Below, one piece after another: positions 8,430 to 17,047 of a stretch of 64,000 bases of DNA. A program made the position numbers and the translations under genes. Origin of the DNA: Prevotella sp. (GTDB lineage: Bacteria; Bacteroidota; Bacteroidia; Bacteroidales; Bacteroidaceae); contig JAFYJN010000045.1 in NCBI GenBank assembly GCA_017538105.1, forward strand, positions 1 to 64,000, written 5' to 3'. Below the pieces are notes generated by a model. The model was not told where the DNA came from. It made no database searches and was given only the letters and a program-made list of their open reading frames with translations. Position 1 is the first letter of the stretch. Each line of letters begins with the position of its first letter.

Positions 8430-8454
8430 TAACGACTAACCATCAACAGGAGAG

Positions 8455-8514
8455 ATGAAGAACAGCAGCATAGACCCTGTCCATGGAGAAATAGAGCAAC
8501 TATATAGAGCGTAA
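8455..8514 (+). CDS. Short leader ORF (19 codons)
   Basis: ATG 8455 is preceded by AGGAGAG, a strong Shine-Dalgarno-like sequence that is rare in front of Bacteroidota genes. It encodes 19 residues (MKNSSIDPVHGEIEQLYRA) and stops at 8514, 7 bases before the acetyltransferase ATG, in a different frame. It could be a leader peptide coupling translation to the downstream gene, as known for some chloramphenicol-resistance genes in Firmicutes, or a chance frame. No attenuator structure was worked out. Confidence 0.35.
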   Translation: MKNSSIDPVHGEIEQLYRA

Positions 8515-8521
8515 GTATATT

Positions 8522-9148
8522 ATGTATCATCCAATAGACATCGACAACTGGGACAGACGGGAATTGTATGATCATTTCTCTCGACTGAAACTGCCACACT
8601 ATGCCGTGGCGGCAAATATTGATGTGACCAACTTGCTGGCATATAAAAGGCGTGAAGGGTTGTCGTTTTATCTCTCGATGATTTACTTGACAACCGAAGT
8701 GCTCAACAGCATCGACAATTTCCACTTGAGAATCATCGATGGACAAGTGGTGAGTTTCGACACCATCCACACTAATTTCACACACAAGCGTCCAGAGGAA
8801 CAGGTCTTCCGATTCCATACCGCTCCGTTCGTGGGGTCATTACGCGAGTATGTGGAAGCGACGTCGAAAGCAATAGAAGGGCAGTACACTCTCTTTGGAG
8901 GCATGGGCGACATACCCAATGTGGTATATTGCTCATGCACACCCAACCTCGATGCGACAGCTCTCCTCAATCCTGGAATGGATAATCCTGATGATGCCAT
9001 TCCAAGAGTTAATTGGGGCAGATACATGGAGCGTAACGGGCGATGGGTAATCAACATCACCTTCACTGCCAACCACCGTTTCATAGATGGCTACCACATC
9101 GGCCTGTTCTTCGAACGTCTCCAGGAGACCATCAACCAACAGATTTGA
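8522..9148 (+). CDS. CAT-family (chloramphenicol acetyltransferase-like) acyltransferase
   Basis: A 208-residue cytoplasmic enzyme of the trimeric CAT fold (CATA type), the usual length for the family (~210-220). The catalytic signature HHxxxDG appears as NHRFIDG: the catalytic His is kept (H185) with D189, while the first, non-catalytic His is Asn. The channel-lining FYLSMIYLTTEVLN segment near 49-62 also fits. Family members transfer acetyl from acetyl-CoA to chloramphenicol hydroxyls, but many chromosomal Bacteroidota homologues have unknown substrates, so resistance should not be assumed. It stands alone with its own promoter and terminator. The leader ORF upstream may control translation. 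Confidence 0.88.
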   Translation: MYHPIDIDNWDRRELYDHFSRLKLPHYAVAANIDVTNLLAYKRREGLSFYLSMIYLTTEVLNSIDNFHLRIIDGQVVSFDTIHTNFTHKRPEEQVFRFHTAPFVGSLREYVEATSKAIEGQYTLFGGMGDIPNVVYCSCTPNLDATALLNPGMDNPDDAIPRVNWGRYMERNGRWVINITFTANHRFIDGYHIGLFFERLQETINQQI

Positions 9149-9154
9149 CCTAAT

Positions 9155-9190
9155 AATGCGGGAAGTTTGCAAGTGCAAACTTCCCGCATT
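9155..9190. terminator. Bidirectional terminator between convergent genes
   Basis: A perfect 16-bp stem (9155-9170 / 9175-9190) with loop AAGT, between the CAT-like gene and the convergent carboxylesterase. The inner stem GGAAGTTTGC recurs in the terminator at 11581-11614. Confidence 0.75.
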
Positions 9191-9253
9191 CTATAGGAAG
9201 AGGAATCGACAATTTGTTGGCTCCACCATGTGGAGTGGAAAAACTTTCTTAGA

Positions 9254-10783
9254 CTACCTCCTTGGGCCGAAACCGTGGCCGAAGCTTGGCTGGGGCGCGA
9301 TCTCAGGCTCGCCAAATGCTGATGCCTCAACATTCTGGTCGTTGAGCTTGAACACCATGAACTTGGGATTCTTCTCGGTGCATGGTGCCCAGACACCGCC
9401 CTTCGGGCCGTTGGGGTCACCGTATTTCACAAAGTTGGTCCAGGCTGTCAGCATCTTCTCGGAGAGATCCCAGTCGCCCTGGGTCCAAGGACGCCAACAA
9501 TGCTTCAGCGACTTGAATACAAACCAAAGGTCAGAGGAGTGGAAAGCACCACGCAGGCGTTGGGTCACCTCGGGATGGGAACCGTCATCGGGCAACGGAC
9601 GAGCGAACTCATAGGCCCAGGCCTTGCCACCCTTGCTCTCGCGGACCTTGCAGAACTCTGCAATGTTGGGAGCCATGTTACCCATGTCGTTGAGGGTAAA
9701 ACCAATCATATATGGTACATCGGCCAAGGTGCCTTCGCGCGTGGCATCGTCAAAACTCTTCACGCTGACATAACCATCAATCATCGGCATGAAACCCATG
9801 CCCATGCGCATCATGGGAGGCATGCCGTTGCCACCCTGCTGACCGCTGTTGTTCACCATCCCGTAAAGTGTGGGAAGAGCGAAGATTGTCTCGGTAGAGG
9901 CTTGGCGCATCTTCTGCAGGTCGGTGAGACCGGCCCAGTCAAACATCTTCTTCGCATTGGCCTCTGCGTCTTGGATACTTCCGCCACTGTAACGACCACC
10001 CATCATGCCGCCGCCATTGGGGGTGGGGATGCTGAGTCCTTGGGCACTCATGATAACGGCCTTATGGAACAAACCACGGGCCAATGGTGACTCACAGAGG
10101 GTGCGCACACTGCCACCACCGGCACTCTGGCCGAAAATAGTGACATTGTCGGGGTCGCCGCCAAACTGGGCGATGTTCTTCTTAATCCATTTCAATGCCT
10201 CAATCTGGTCGAGGATGCCGTAGTTGCCGCTGACATGATTGGGGCTCTCTTCGGCGAGAGCGGGGTGGGTGAGGAATCCGAAGATGCCGAGACGGTAGTT
10301 GATGGATACGAGCACCACGTCCTTAGCTCCCCACTCCTGACCGTCGAACTCGGGCTCGGAGCCGAAACCTTCACGATAGCCACCTCCGTGAATCCACAAC
10401 GCCACTGGCAGTTTCTTGCCTACCTGGCCGGGGGCCTTCGTCCACACGTTCAGATACAGACAATCCTCACTGAAAGCAGCCTCCTTGCCATAGCCCCACT
10501 CAGTGTAATAGCCACCGGTGTACTGGATGGCCTGATAGCTCGGACGACCGAAAGTGTCACAAATCTTCACGCCCTTCCATGGAATGACAGGCTGTGGCGC
10601 CTTCCAACGGTTTTCCCTGATGGGAGGAGCGGCGTAGGGGATACCGCGATATACATACACATCGGGATGGTCGTCGGCCAACACGCCTTGTACCTGACCA
10701 CCCTCAATCGTTAACACGGGGTTGTCTGCAGCACTCGCAGACACTGCTACCATGAGCAGTAGAGGCAAAATGATTTTTTTCAT
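9254..10783 (-). CDS. Type-B carboxylesterase, secreted
   Basis: A 509-residue serine hydrolase with a cleavable signal (MKKIILPLLLMVAVSASAAD), so periplasmic or exported. Landmarks in order: YRGIPYAAPP (46-55), SEDCLYLNVW (105-114, type-B signature 2), the oxyanion HGGG (132-135), and GQSAGGG (218-224) with nucleophile Ser220; a GAFHSSDL segment near the C-terminus carries the catalytic His. Such enzymes cleave ester bonds, often acyl or feruloyl/acetyl esters on plant glycans when found in Bacteroidota uptake loci. It is the last gene of the minus-strand SusC/SusD cluster, 31 bases after the DUF4369 gene, so it may de-esterify the imported substrate; the substrate is unknown. Confidence 0.9.
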   Translation of the reverse strand: MKKIILPLLLMVAVSASAADNPVLTIEGGQVQGVLADDHPDVYVYRGIPYAAPPIRENRWKAPQPVIPWKGVKICDTFGRPSYQAIQYTGGYYTEWGYGKEAAFSEDCLYLNVWTKAPGQVGKKLPVALWIHGGGYREGFGSEPEFDGQEWGAKDVVLVSINYRLGIFGFLTHPALAEESPNHVSGNYGILDQIEALKWIKKNIAQFGGDPDNVTIFGQSAGGGSVRTLCESPLARGLFHKAVIMSAQGLSIPTPNGGGMMGGRYSGGSIQDAEANAKKMFDWAGLTDLQKMRQASTETIFALPTLYGMVNNSGQQGGNGMPPMMRMGMGFMPMIDGYVSVKSFDDATREGTLADVPYMIGFTLNDMGNMAPNIAEFCKVRESKGGKAWAYEFARPLPDDGSHPEVTQRLRGAFHSSDLWFVFKSLKHCWRPWTQGDWDLSEKMLTAWTNFVKYGDPNGPKGGVWAPCTEKNPKFMVFKLNDQNVEASAFGEPEIAPQPSFGHGFGPRR

Positions 10784-10814
10784 AATGAATAGTTTTATCT
10801 TTCAAAAGTGTATG

Positions 10815-11453
10815 TTATTCTCTTTTCAGCTGTTTCAGGATGGGATGTTTGCACCATTTACCTCGAGGTCCATCCAAAACGAGCCTATAGGGCATTTCCA
10901 ACTGCGGATAATAGCAATAGACAATCCATGCGGGGATGTTGTTGCGTTTGTTTTCCTTCATCACACGCTCGATGGCTTCCAGCTGATCCTGCAACATCCT
11001 CTCGCGTATGGCCCTTTCTTGCTCGCGGGCACTTGCCCATGCTTCTGGGTCATCGGAGAAAACGTCGATATGGAATCCTTCAGGACCAGCATCCCTGATT
11101 TGTTTACATGCCAATTGCAACCGCTTCGACATGGGGGATCCTTCGATGGTGCCATTGCGCCAGTCGATGGTGATATGGTGGCTATCGGGGATAAGGACAA
11201 AAACGCTGCGCTCTGGCCATTCCTTGTAGTCGTGCAGGCGGATGAAGGCATTCTTGTCAACCTCCACCGTAACAGAGAAATGCGCGTCTTGAATGGGAAC
11301 TAGTTGCGCGTTGGCGATGTCTTCATTGATGATGAGATAGAGCGTTGTTTGCGATGGCGATACCGTCCCATCGATGGTGACAGTCACTTTCTTGGCGCAT
11401 AAGGGAAGTGCCAAAAGGAAAAAGACAGTTAATAAAGGAATAATTCGTTTCAT
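10815..11453 (-). CDS. Secreted DUF4369-like protein
   Basis: A 212-residue protein starting at ATG 11453; the longer frame upstream lacks a plausible N-terminus, whereas MKRIIPLLTVFFLLALPLCAK is a clean signal peptide. The mature N-terminal ~90 residues resemble DUF4369 (VTVTIDGTVSPSQTTLYL, then LVPIQDAHFSVTV), the beta domain usually fused to an AhpC/TSA thioredoxin domain in Bacteroidota. No thioredoxin domain or CxxC follows; instead there is a charged helical region rich in Glu/Arg. It sits between SusD and the esterase, so it may assist that locus, but its role is not known. Confidence 0.68.
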   Translation of the reverse strand: MKRIIPLLTVFFLLALPLCAKKVTVTIDGTVSPSQTTLYLIINEDIANAQLVPIQDAHFSVTVEVDKNAFIRLHDYKEWPERSVFVLIPDSHHITIDWRNGTIEGSPMSKRLQLACKQIRDAGPEGFHIDVFSDDPEAWASAREQERAIRERMLQDQLEAIERVMKENKRNNIPAWIVYCYYPQLEMPYRLVLDGPRGKWCKHPILKQLKRE

Positions 11454-11580
11454 GGGTAAGTATTTTAGGGTGTCATGGATACACGTATGCAAATATACTT
11501 CCCTTCGTCCAAATAACCAAATAAATACAACATCTTTTTGCGGATGAAGCAAAATATAATGGATTCTAACTGCCAAAATT

Positions 11581-11614
11581 AAATAGGAAGTCTGCACACG
11601 CAAACTTCCTATTT
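11581..11614 (-). terminator. Hairpin after susD-like gene
   Basis: Arms 11581-11595 and 11600-11614 (one mismatch, loop ACAC). It lies just downstream of the SusD stop on the minus strand and may reduce read-through into the DUF4369 and esterase genes. The stem shares the GGAAG-TTTGC core with the hairpin at 9155-9190. Confidence 0.6.
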
Positions 11615-11635
11615 GAATGTTCTTAAACGGACGGT

Positions 11636-13375
11636 TTATTTAAACTTATAGGGGAGGTCGCCCTTGGCCCATTCGGTGCCTGGCTCCCATCCGGGGTTCT
11701 GCTCCAAGACACCCTCGGAAAGGGTCACTTGGTCCTCGGGAATTTTGAAGAAGCCACCACCCGTGGCGTTATAACGCTGCATGAAGTCGTTGGTGAAAGC
11801 ATACTGTCCGGGAATACCCTGATTCAGGATATTGTTGCCCACCTGGTTATTCACTTTCTGCTGCACATCACCCCAACGGCGGAGGTCGTTCCAACGGAGG
11901 GCCTCGAAGCAAAGTTCATAGCGGCGCTCTTTCTTCAGATTCTCCAGTGAGTAGGGAATGTCCGGCAAGTTGGCGCGTTGACGGACGGCATTGAGACCGT
12001 TCTTGCCATTGTAGATGACCTTGCCATCGGAGAGCTCGGCGTGCATCAACAGCACATCGGCGAAGCGCAACCAAACAAGCGACTGGGTGAGGCCGGTCTG
12101 GCGGTTGTTCTCGCTGCCATAGAAATAACCATAGCTGAGCATACGCTGTCCTGTTTCGGGATCGTAGGCCTCACAACCGATGTATTTCTTGGCCAGTAGG
12201 TTGGTGTTCTCGACTTCCTTTGCGGGATCGCCTTTGTATTCGGGAATCTCAACGGCGCGGTCGCAGATGGAACCCACACGGCGGTAGTCACCTTCGTAGT
12301 TGGCGTCTTGTGCCCAGTCAGTCCAAAGCTTCTCGCAAACAGGACCGTTGGAATAGCCTTGTACGGAGAAGGGGAAAGCTGACTCGTTGGTCTTGCGAAG
12401 ACCGTAGAACTCAACAATGCGGTTGTGGCGCAACTGTGCGTCGGCACTCCAGCCGGGCTTGTTGGACATCTTCACGGCGAACATATTCTCCTTGTTCTCG
12501 TCGGTCTCCCAGTTTAGGCCATTGTCGATATCATACTGATAGTCTTTGCCGGTGTACGGGTTGGTGTATGGCCACAAGTTGCGTTGGTCGGAGACAAGGC
12601 CAAAACCGCTGTTCTGGATGCAGTCTTCAAGCCAGACTACGACTTGCTGCTTGGTGATGGAGCCTCCCTCTGCCAAAGGCAGTTCCGACTTGTTGTAGAA
12701 ACCGGTGTAGAATAACCACACACGGGCCATCATGCCCTCGGCAGCCCACTTCGATACACGACCTTCGCCAAAGTCGGGATATTTGGTGGATGGACCATAT
12801 TCGATGGCGTTCTTCAGGTCGGAAGCGATTTGGGCGTATACCTCGTCGGGAGTGGCCTTTGGCAGGTTCTGTGGCTCTGTCGTTAGAACCAGTGGCACGC
12901 CATTGAATACTTGTGCGAGATTGAAATAGTAGAAAGCGCGCAGGAAATATATCTCACAGAGGAGTTGGTTCTTCTTGCTCTCAGAACTCCATCCGGTCAC
13001 ATTGTCAATGGTGGCCAACGCACTGTTGGCACGGTTGATGCCAGCATAGCGCTGTTTCCACAGGGGTTTCATCCAGTCTACGTAAGCATTCATCAGACGG
13101 TCGACACCCTGGGCGCCGATATTGCTCTGGCTTCCGCCACCCAGACGGTCGTCGGAAGCAATGTCAAAAATGAAGAACGGGTCTTCCTCGGGGTCGGCCA
13201 AGTTGCGGTTCATCACGGAGTAGATACCGTTCACCATCTGTACGGCATCCGTCTCGTTGATGGGGAAGTTGGAGGTATCCTTCATGGTGAGGCTCTCGGT
13301 GTCGAGAAAATCGTCACACCCTGCTGCCAACATCACGCATAATGCGGACACAAAATATATAAAAAACTTTTTCAT
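11636..13375 (-). CDS. SusD/RagB-family outer-membrane lipoprotein
   Basis: A 579-residue surface lipoprotein, start taken at ATG 13375 (the frame extends to a TTG 9 bases further). Signal MKKFFIYFVSALCVMLAAGC with lipobox AAGC, then DDFLDTES, the usual SusD beginning. It has the helical TPR-like N-terminal part (RYAGINRANSALATIDN, CEIYFLRAFYYFNLAQVFN) and the C-terminal RRYELCFEALRWNDLRRWG motif that is diagnostic for the family. SusD proteins lid the SusC channel and bind the glycan or other ligand outside the cell. It starts 12 bases after the SusC stop, so the two are one transcript. The C-terminal NPGWEPGTEWAKGDLPYKFK is typical. Confidence 0.95.
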   Translation of the reverse strand: MKKFFIYFVSALCVMLAAGCDDFLDTESLTMKDTSNFPINETDAVQMVNGIYSVMNRNLADPEEDPFFIFDIASDDRLGGGSQSNIGAQGVDRLMNAYVDWMKPLWKQRYAGINRANSALATIDNVTGWSSESKKNQLLCEIYFLRAFYYFNLAQVFNGVPLVLTTEPQNLPKATPDEVYAQIASDLKNAIEYGPSTKYPDFGEGRVSKWAAEGMMARVWLFYTGFYNKSELPLAEGGSITKQQVVVWLEDCIQNSGFGLVSDQRNLWPYTNPYTGKDYQYDIDNGLNWETDENKENMFAVKMSNKPGWSADAQLRHNRIVEFYGLRKTNESAFPFSVQGYSNGPVCEKLWTDWAQDANYEGDYRRVGSICDRAVEIPEYKGDPAKEVENTNLLAKKYIGCEAYDPETGQRMLSYGYFYGSENNRQTGLTQSLVWLRFADVLLMHAELSDGKVIYNGKNGLNAVRQRANLPDIPYSLENLKKERRYELCFEALRWNDLRRWGDVQQKVNNQVGNNILNQGIPGQYAFTNDFMQRYNATGGGFFKIPEDQVTLSEGVLEQNPGWEPGTEWAKGDLPYKFK

Positions 13376-13387
13376 GATCTTCAAGGA

Positions 13388-16300
13388 TTAAAAGTTGATG
13401 TTCAAGCCCACCTGCCACGAACGTGAGGAGGGATAATAACCACAGTCAATACCAGAGGCCCAACTTGTTCCGTTACCGAAACCAACTTCCGGATCCATAC
13501 CCGAATAGCTGGTGAAGGTGAACATGTTGCTTGCCGAGACATAGATACGGCACTTGCTTACCGGGAGGAACTTGGCAACGCGCTTGAGGTCGTAACCGAT
13601 GGAGATTCTGGAAATCTTGAAGAAATCGGCATCCTCAATCCATACTCTTGAAATCTCCGACATATTGACATTCTTGCCGTCGGTGAAGCGCGGATAGCGG
13701 TTGGTACTGCCTTCGCCTGTCCAATACTTGGTATAGACGTCCGTGCAGTAGTTGTCGTCGGGATGGTCGGAGAACTGACGGTAACTCTTGGCTACCTGTT
13801 GTCCGAACGAGCCATATCCGTTGAGCGAGAAGTCGAAGCCCTTGTAGGCGATGTTGATGTTAAGACCTACGGTGTAGTCGGGGTTGGGGTCACCAATCAT
13901 GGTTTTGTCGTCGTCACCCTTGTCAATCTTTCCGTTGCCATTGACATCGACGAACTTCACGTCACCAGGCTGGATAGATTCTCCCTGCAAGGAGTTGGCG
14001 GCGTTGCCACCACAGTTGCGGTCCAGATAATCCTGAAGGTCTTGTTCATTCTGGATGATACCTTCCATTTCATAGCCCCAGAAGTAACCGATGGGATAAC
14101 CCACCTCCAAACGATAGAGCTCGGCGGTGTTCTGCGCGATGGCGTTCGATTCTCCGTGGATGATGCCTTCGGAGTTGGCCAGACGAGTCACTTCATTCTT
14201 GTTGTGCGAGAAGTTGGCGGTGATGCCATACGAGAAGTCCTTGCCAATGCGGTCGTTCCAAGAGAGGTGGATTTCAAAACCCTTGTTCTCAATGTCACCA
14301 CCATTGACATATGGGGCATTGGTACCGTAGGAGAGAAGCACAGGAGCTTTAACCAGCCAGTCCTTGGTCTTCTTGTTGTACCAGTCGAACGATACGCCCA
14401 ACCTGCTCTGCAAGAAGCGTGCGTCGAAACCAAAGTCAAGCTGTTCGGAGGTCTCCCACTTCACATCCTCGTTGGGTAGGATATTGGGATAGGCACCGAT
14501 ACCGGGATTGTCCTTGCTGTCGAAATAGTAGGGATCATCGAAGGCAATGGTGGCCACATACTGGAAATTGGAGATGTTGCAGTTACCGTTCTGTCCCCAG
14601 CTAGCACGGAGTTTGAAGAAGTTCAGCCAATCGCTGGTAGGCTCCATGAACGACTCGTTGGTCATCACCCAACCAGCAGACACTGATGGGAAATAGCCCC
14701 AACGATGGCCGCGGGCGAAATTTGACGATCCATCGGCACGGAGAACCAAGGAGAGAAGGTAGGTTTCATCGTAGTTGTAGTTGACACGGCCGAAGAAGGA
14801 TGAAAGGGCACCCTGGTCATTGGGAGAACCTTCTATTTTTGTGTAGGCGGGATCTACTACATTGGCATTGTTGATATAGGCATGCTCGAAGGAACCGGGG
14901 AAGAGTGAGTTGGAGTTGGTGGCACTGACATTGTTGCCATATCCCCATTTCTCGACCGATTGTCCCAAGAGTGCGTCGATGTGGTGAAGGTCGAAGGACG
15001 TCACATAATTAACGGTGTTTTCCAACGACCACCTGGTGCTGTATCCTTGGCTCTGACGAACATCGTCGTTAGGGTTCGACTTCTTCGCACTCAGTTCATA
15101 GACGGGCACGTAGCTGCGACTTTCATTGTGGCGGTATAGCCATCCAGCACTGGAACGGAAGGTCAGACCTTTGATGGGCATATACTCCAGGAAGAAATTG
15201 CTCTGCAAACGGTATCTCTTCGTGTAACTGTTGCCCTCGTCATATTTCATGACAGCCAAGGGGTTGGCCATCTCTGCGCTGAAGTCCCAACCGTCGGCCT
15301 GGATGTCGGAGTATTCATAAAGTTCGCCTTGGTCGTTGTAGGCGGGAAGCAGTGGCGACATAGCCAAGAGGTTGCGGATGCTGTTTCCATAGATACCACC
15401 GATGGAGACACCTTTTTTCTTAATGGCGGAGAAGGTGATGTTCTCACCGAATTTCAGTATGTCGCGACCATTCTTCCTGATCAGTGAATAGTCGGAGTTG
15501 ATGCGAACGGTGTAACGGTCGAATTTCGGAGTGGCTGGGTAACCGATGGTACCTGTCTGGTGATATTTGGTGAATCCCAACGCAAAGCGTGACACGTCGC
15601 TGCCGCCGGTAATATTGAGCGAGGCGTTGTTCATGGGCGCATTCTCAACGGTGGTCTCATCCAGCCAGTTGGTGCCGTTCCATGTGCCGTTCATAATCTG
15701 GGCGTATTGCTTGGGAATCAACGTGGCCCAGTCGTAGGTAGACACGCCTTGGATCTCGTAGGCTTTGTCGTTGATTTCCATATATTGCTTGGCGTTCAGG
15801 GGGGTAACGTCATTGGTGTTGGGGTTCTGCCAAGCCAGATAGCCGTCAAAGGAGATATGTACCTTACCAGCTTGGCCTTTCTTGGTGGTCACCAGGATAA
15901 CACCATTGGAGGCACGGGCACCGTAGATGGCGCTCGAGGCGGCGTCCTTGAGAACGTCAATCGACTCGATGTCATTCGGGGAGAGGTCGCTGATATTGCC
16001 ACCCGGCACACCATCGACAACGTAAAGCGGTTCGTTCGAACCGGCGGTACCCATACCACGGATAACTACTTTGTAGCCTTCACCGGGCTGGCCCGAATTC
16101 ATCACGATGTTCATACCGGCAGCCTGGCTCTGCAAGGCACCAAAGGCATCAACGGCATTGGTGGATGCGATTTGGTCGGCGTCAACGTGGACGGTAGAAC
16201 CCGTGACCAGTTTCTTGCGCTGGACACCATAACCGACGACCACCACGTCATCCAGGACCTCGGAGTCTTCCAAAAGGACAATGTCCATGGAACGGCCCTC

Positions 16301-16606
16301 CTGTGCCACGACAGTAATGGTCGTGTAGCCAATGTATGAGATTCTCAGACTTGCTCCCTTCTGAACTGAAAGGGTGAACGAGCCATCAGCGGCAGTCACC
16401 GTTCCGTTGCTTTGGGAACCCACTTCCATGACTGTTGCCCCGATAATCGGCTGGTTGCTCGAGTCGTGGACAACACCTTTCACCTGAATGACAGCCCTCG
16501 TCTGGAGAACTGTTTCCACGGTCTGGATAGGATCAGCTGTCGCAGTGAAAGCACACCCCACCATACCGGTACAGATTACTGCTAAAATTTTACGAAAATT
16601 TTGCAT
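13388..16606 (-). CDS. SusC/RagA-family TonB-dependent transporter
   Basis: A 1072-residue outer-membrane importer. Order: signal peptide (about 1-24), a carboxypeptidase D regulatory-like domain (about 40-115; KGVVHDSSNQPIIGATVMEVG), the TonB-box-like DDVVVVGYG (about 118-126), plug domain with VVIRGMGTAGSNEPLYVVDG and the SusC hallmark SIDVLKDAASSAIYGARASN, then a 22-strand barrel ending in VGLNINF with terminal Phe. It uses TonB/ExbBD energy to bring a SusD-captured ligand into the periplasm. No sigma/anti-sigma pair, hybrid two-component sensor or SusR is adjacent, and no glycoside hydrolase is present, so the ligand is unknown; the neighbouring esterase hints at an acylated substrate. 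Confidence 0.97.
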   Translation of the reverse strand: MQNFRKILAVICTGMVGCAFTATADPIQTVETVLQTRAVIQVKGVVHDSSNQPIIGATVMEVGSQSNGTVTAADGSFTLSVQKGASLRISYIGYTTITVVAQEGRSMDIVLLEDSEVLDDVVVVGYGVQRKKLVTGSTVHVDADQIASTNAVDAFGALQSQAAGMNIVMNSGQPGEGYKVVIRGMGTAGSNEPLYVVDGVPGGNISDLSPNDIESIDVLKDAASSAIYGARASNGVILVTTKKGQAGKVHISFDGYLAWQNPNTNDVTPLNAKQYMEINDKAYEIQGVSTYDWATLIPKQYAQIMNGTWNGTNWLDETTVENAPMNNASLNITGGSDVSRFALGFTKYHQTGTIGYPATPKFDRYTVRINSDYSLIRKNGRDILKFGENITFSAIKKKGVSIGGIYGNSIRNLLAMSPLLPAYNDQGELYEYSDIQADGWDFSAEMANPLAVMKYDEGNSYTKRYRLQSNFFLEYMPIKGLTFRSSAGWLYRHNESRSYVPVYELSAKKSNPNDDVRQSQGYSTRWSLENTVNYVTSFDLHHIDALLGQSVEKWGYGNNVSATNSNSLFPGSFEHAYINNANVVDPAYTKIEGSPNDQGALSSFFGRVNYNYDETYLLSLVLRADGSSNFARGHRWGYFPSVSAGWVMTNESFMEPTSDWLNFFKLRASWGQNGNCNISNFQYVATIAFDDPYYFDSKDNPGIGAYPNILPNEDVKWETSEQLDFGFDARFLQSRLGVSFDWYNKKTKDWLVKAPVLLSYGTNAPYVNGGDIENKGFEIHLSWNDRIGKDFSYGITANFSHNKNEVTRLANSEGIIHGESNAIAQNTAELYRLEVGYPIGYFWGYEMEGIIQNEQDLQDYLDRNCGGNAANSLQGESIQPGDVKFVDVNGNGKIDKGDDDKTMIGDPNPDYTVGLNINIAYKGFDFSLNGYGSFGQQVAKSYRQFSDHPDDNYCTDVYTKYWTGEGSTNRYPRFTDGKNVNMSEISRVWIEDADFFKISRISIGYDLKRVAKFLPVSKCRIYVSASNMFTFTSYSGMDPEVGFGNGTSWASGIDCGYYPSSRSWQVGLNINF

Positions 16607-16797
16607 GGTAAAAAGTTAGTAATGATAGTTGTTAAATAAAGGTTTAAAGATAACAGCACAAGGCTGTCCTGCGTAAAACATTCATCGGGCTAAAGCCCTA
16701 ATAAATTCATATAAGGTAATAGCGTGAAACATTCTTGAGGTTCAGGTAAACCGAAACCTATTTTGGGCAAATATACAACAATATTAATATTTCTCAA
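16607..16797 (-). promoter_or_regulatory. SusC promoter and long leader
   Basis: On the minus strand TATATTTG (16768-16775) is an exact -7 box with TTG at 16795-16797 as -33, 19 bases apart. Transcription would start near 16761, leaving a leader of about 155 bases. It contains a small hairpin GGGCT-TT-AGCCC (about 16689-16701). Such long leaders on susC genes can be sites of RNA-level control, though none is proven here. Confidence 0.6.
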
Positions 16798-17047
16798 CAT
16801 TTTTTTGTAATGTTTTTCCCCATGTTTTTCATATTGTAAAGAATTTGTAACAGATAATATAAATTTGCCCCATCTTTGGTGAACAATTGTTCTACGAAGA
16901 CGGGGCATTTCGGTACTGAGGGTAACAAGACAGTGAATGTCTAGGTCACCGCTTTTCATCGGGAAGATAGATGACAATACTCCGTCTATAGTAAATTTGT
17001 ATCAGTGCATATGTCTTTTATCTCCCTTTACCTTCTTCTATCTCCAT
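16798..17047. other. Intergenic stretch with imperfect hairpin and palindrome
   Basis: No gene. A hairpin has arms 16867-16877 and 16896-16906 (GCCCCATCTTT / GAAGACGGGGC, one mismatch and one wobble) enclosing the perfect 12-bp palindrome GAACAATTGTTC (16881-16892). It could end the LUD transcript, whose stop is at 17048, or be an operator upstream of the SusC promoter, whose -33 lies about 70 bases away. Confidence 0.5.

Noticed and set aside
8522..9148. Reading the CAT-like gene as a chloramphenicol resistance determinant
   Set aside because: Catalytic His and Asp are present, but many chromosomal members do not act on chloramphenicol; the substrate is left open.
13763..14479. 238-codon frame opposite the SusC gene
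   Set aside because: Opposite a barrel gene with family motifs along its length; no signal or start support.
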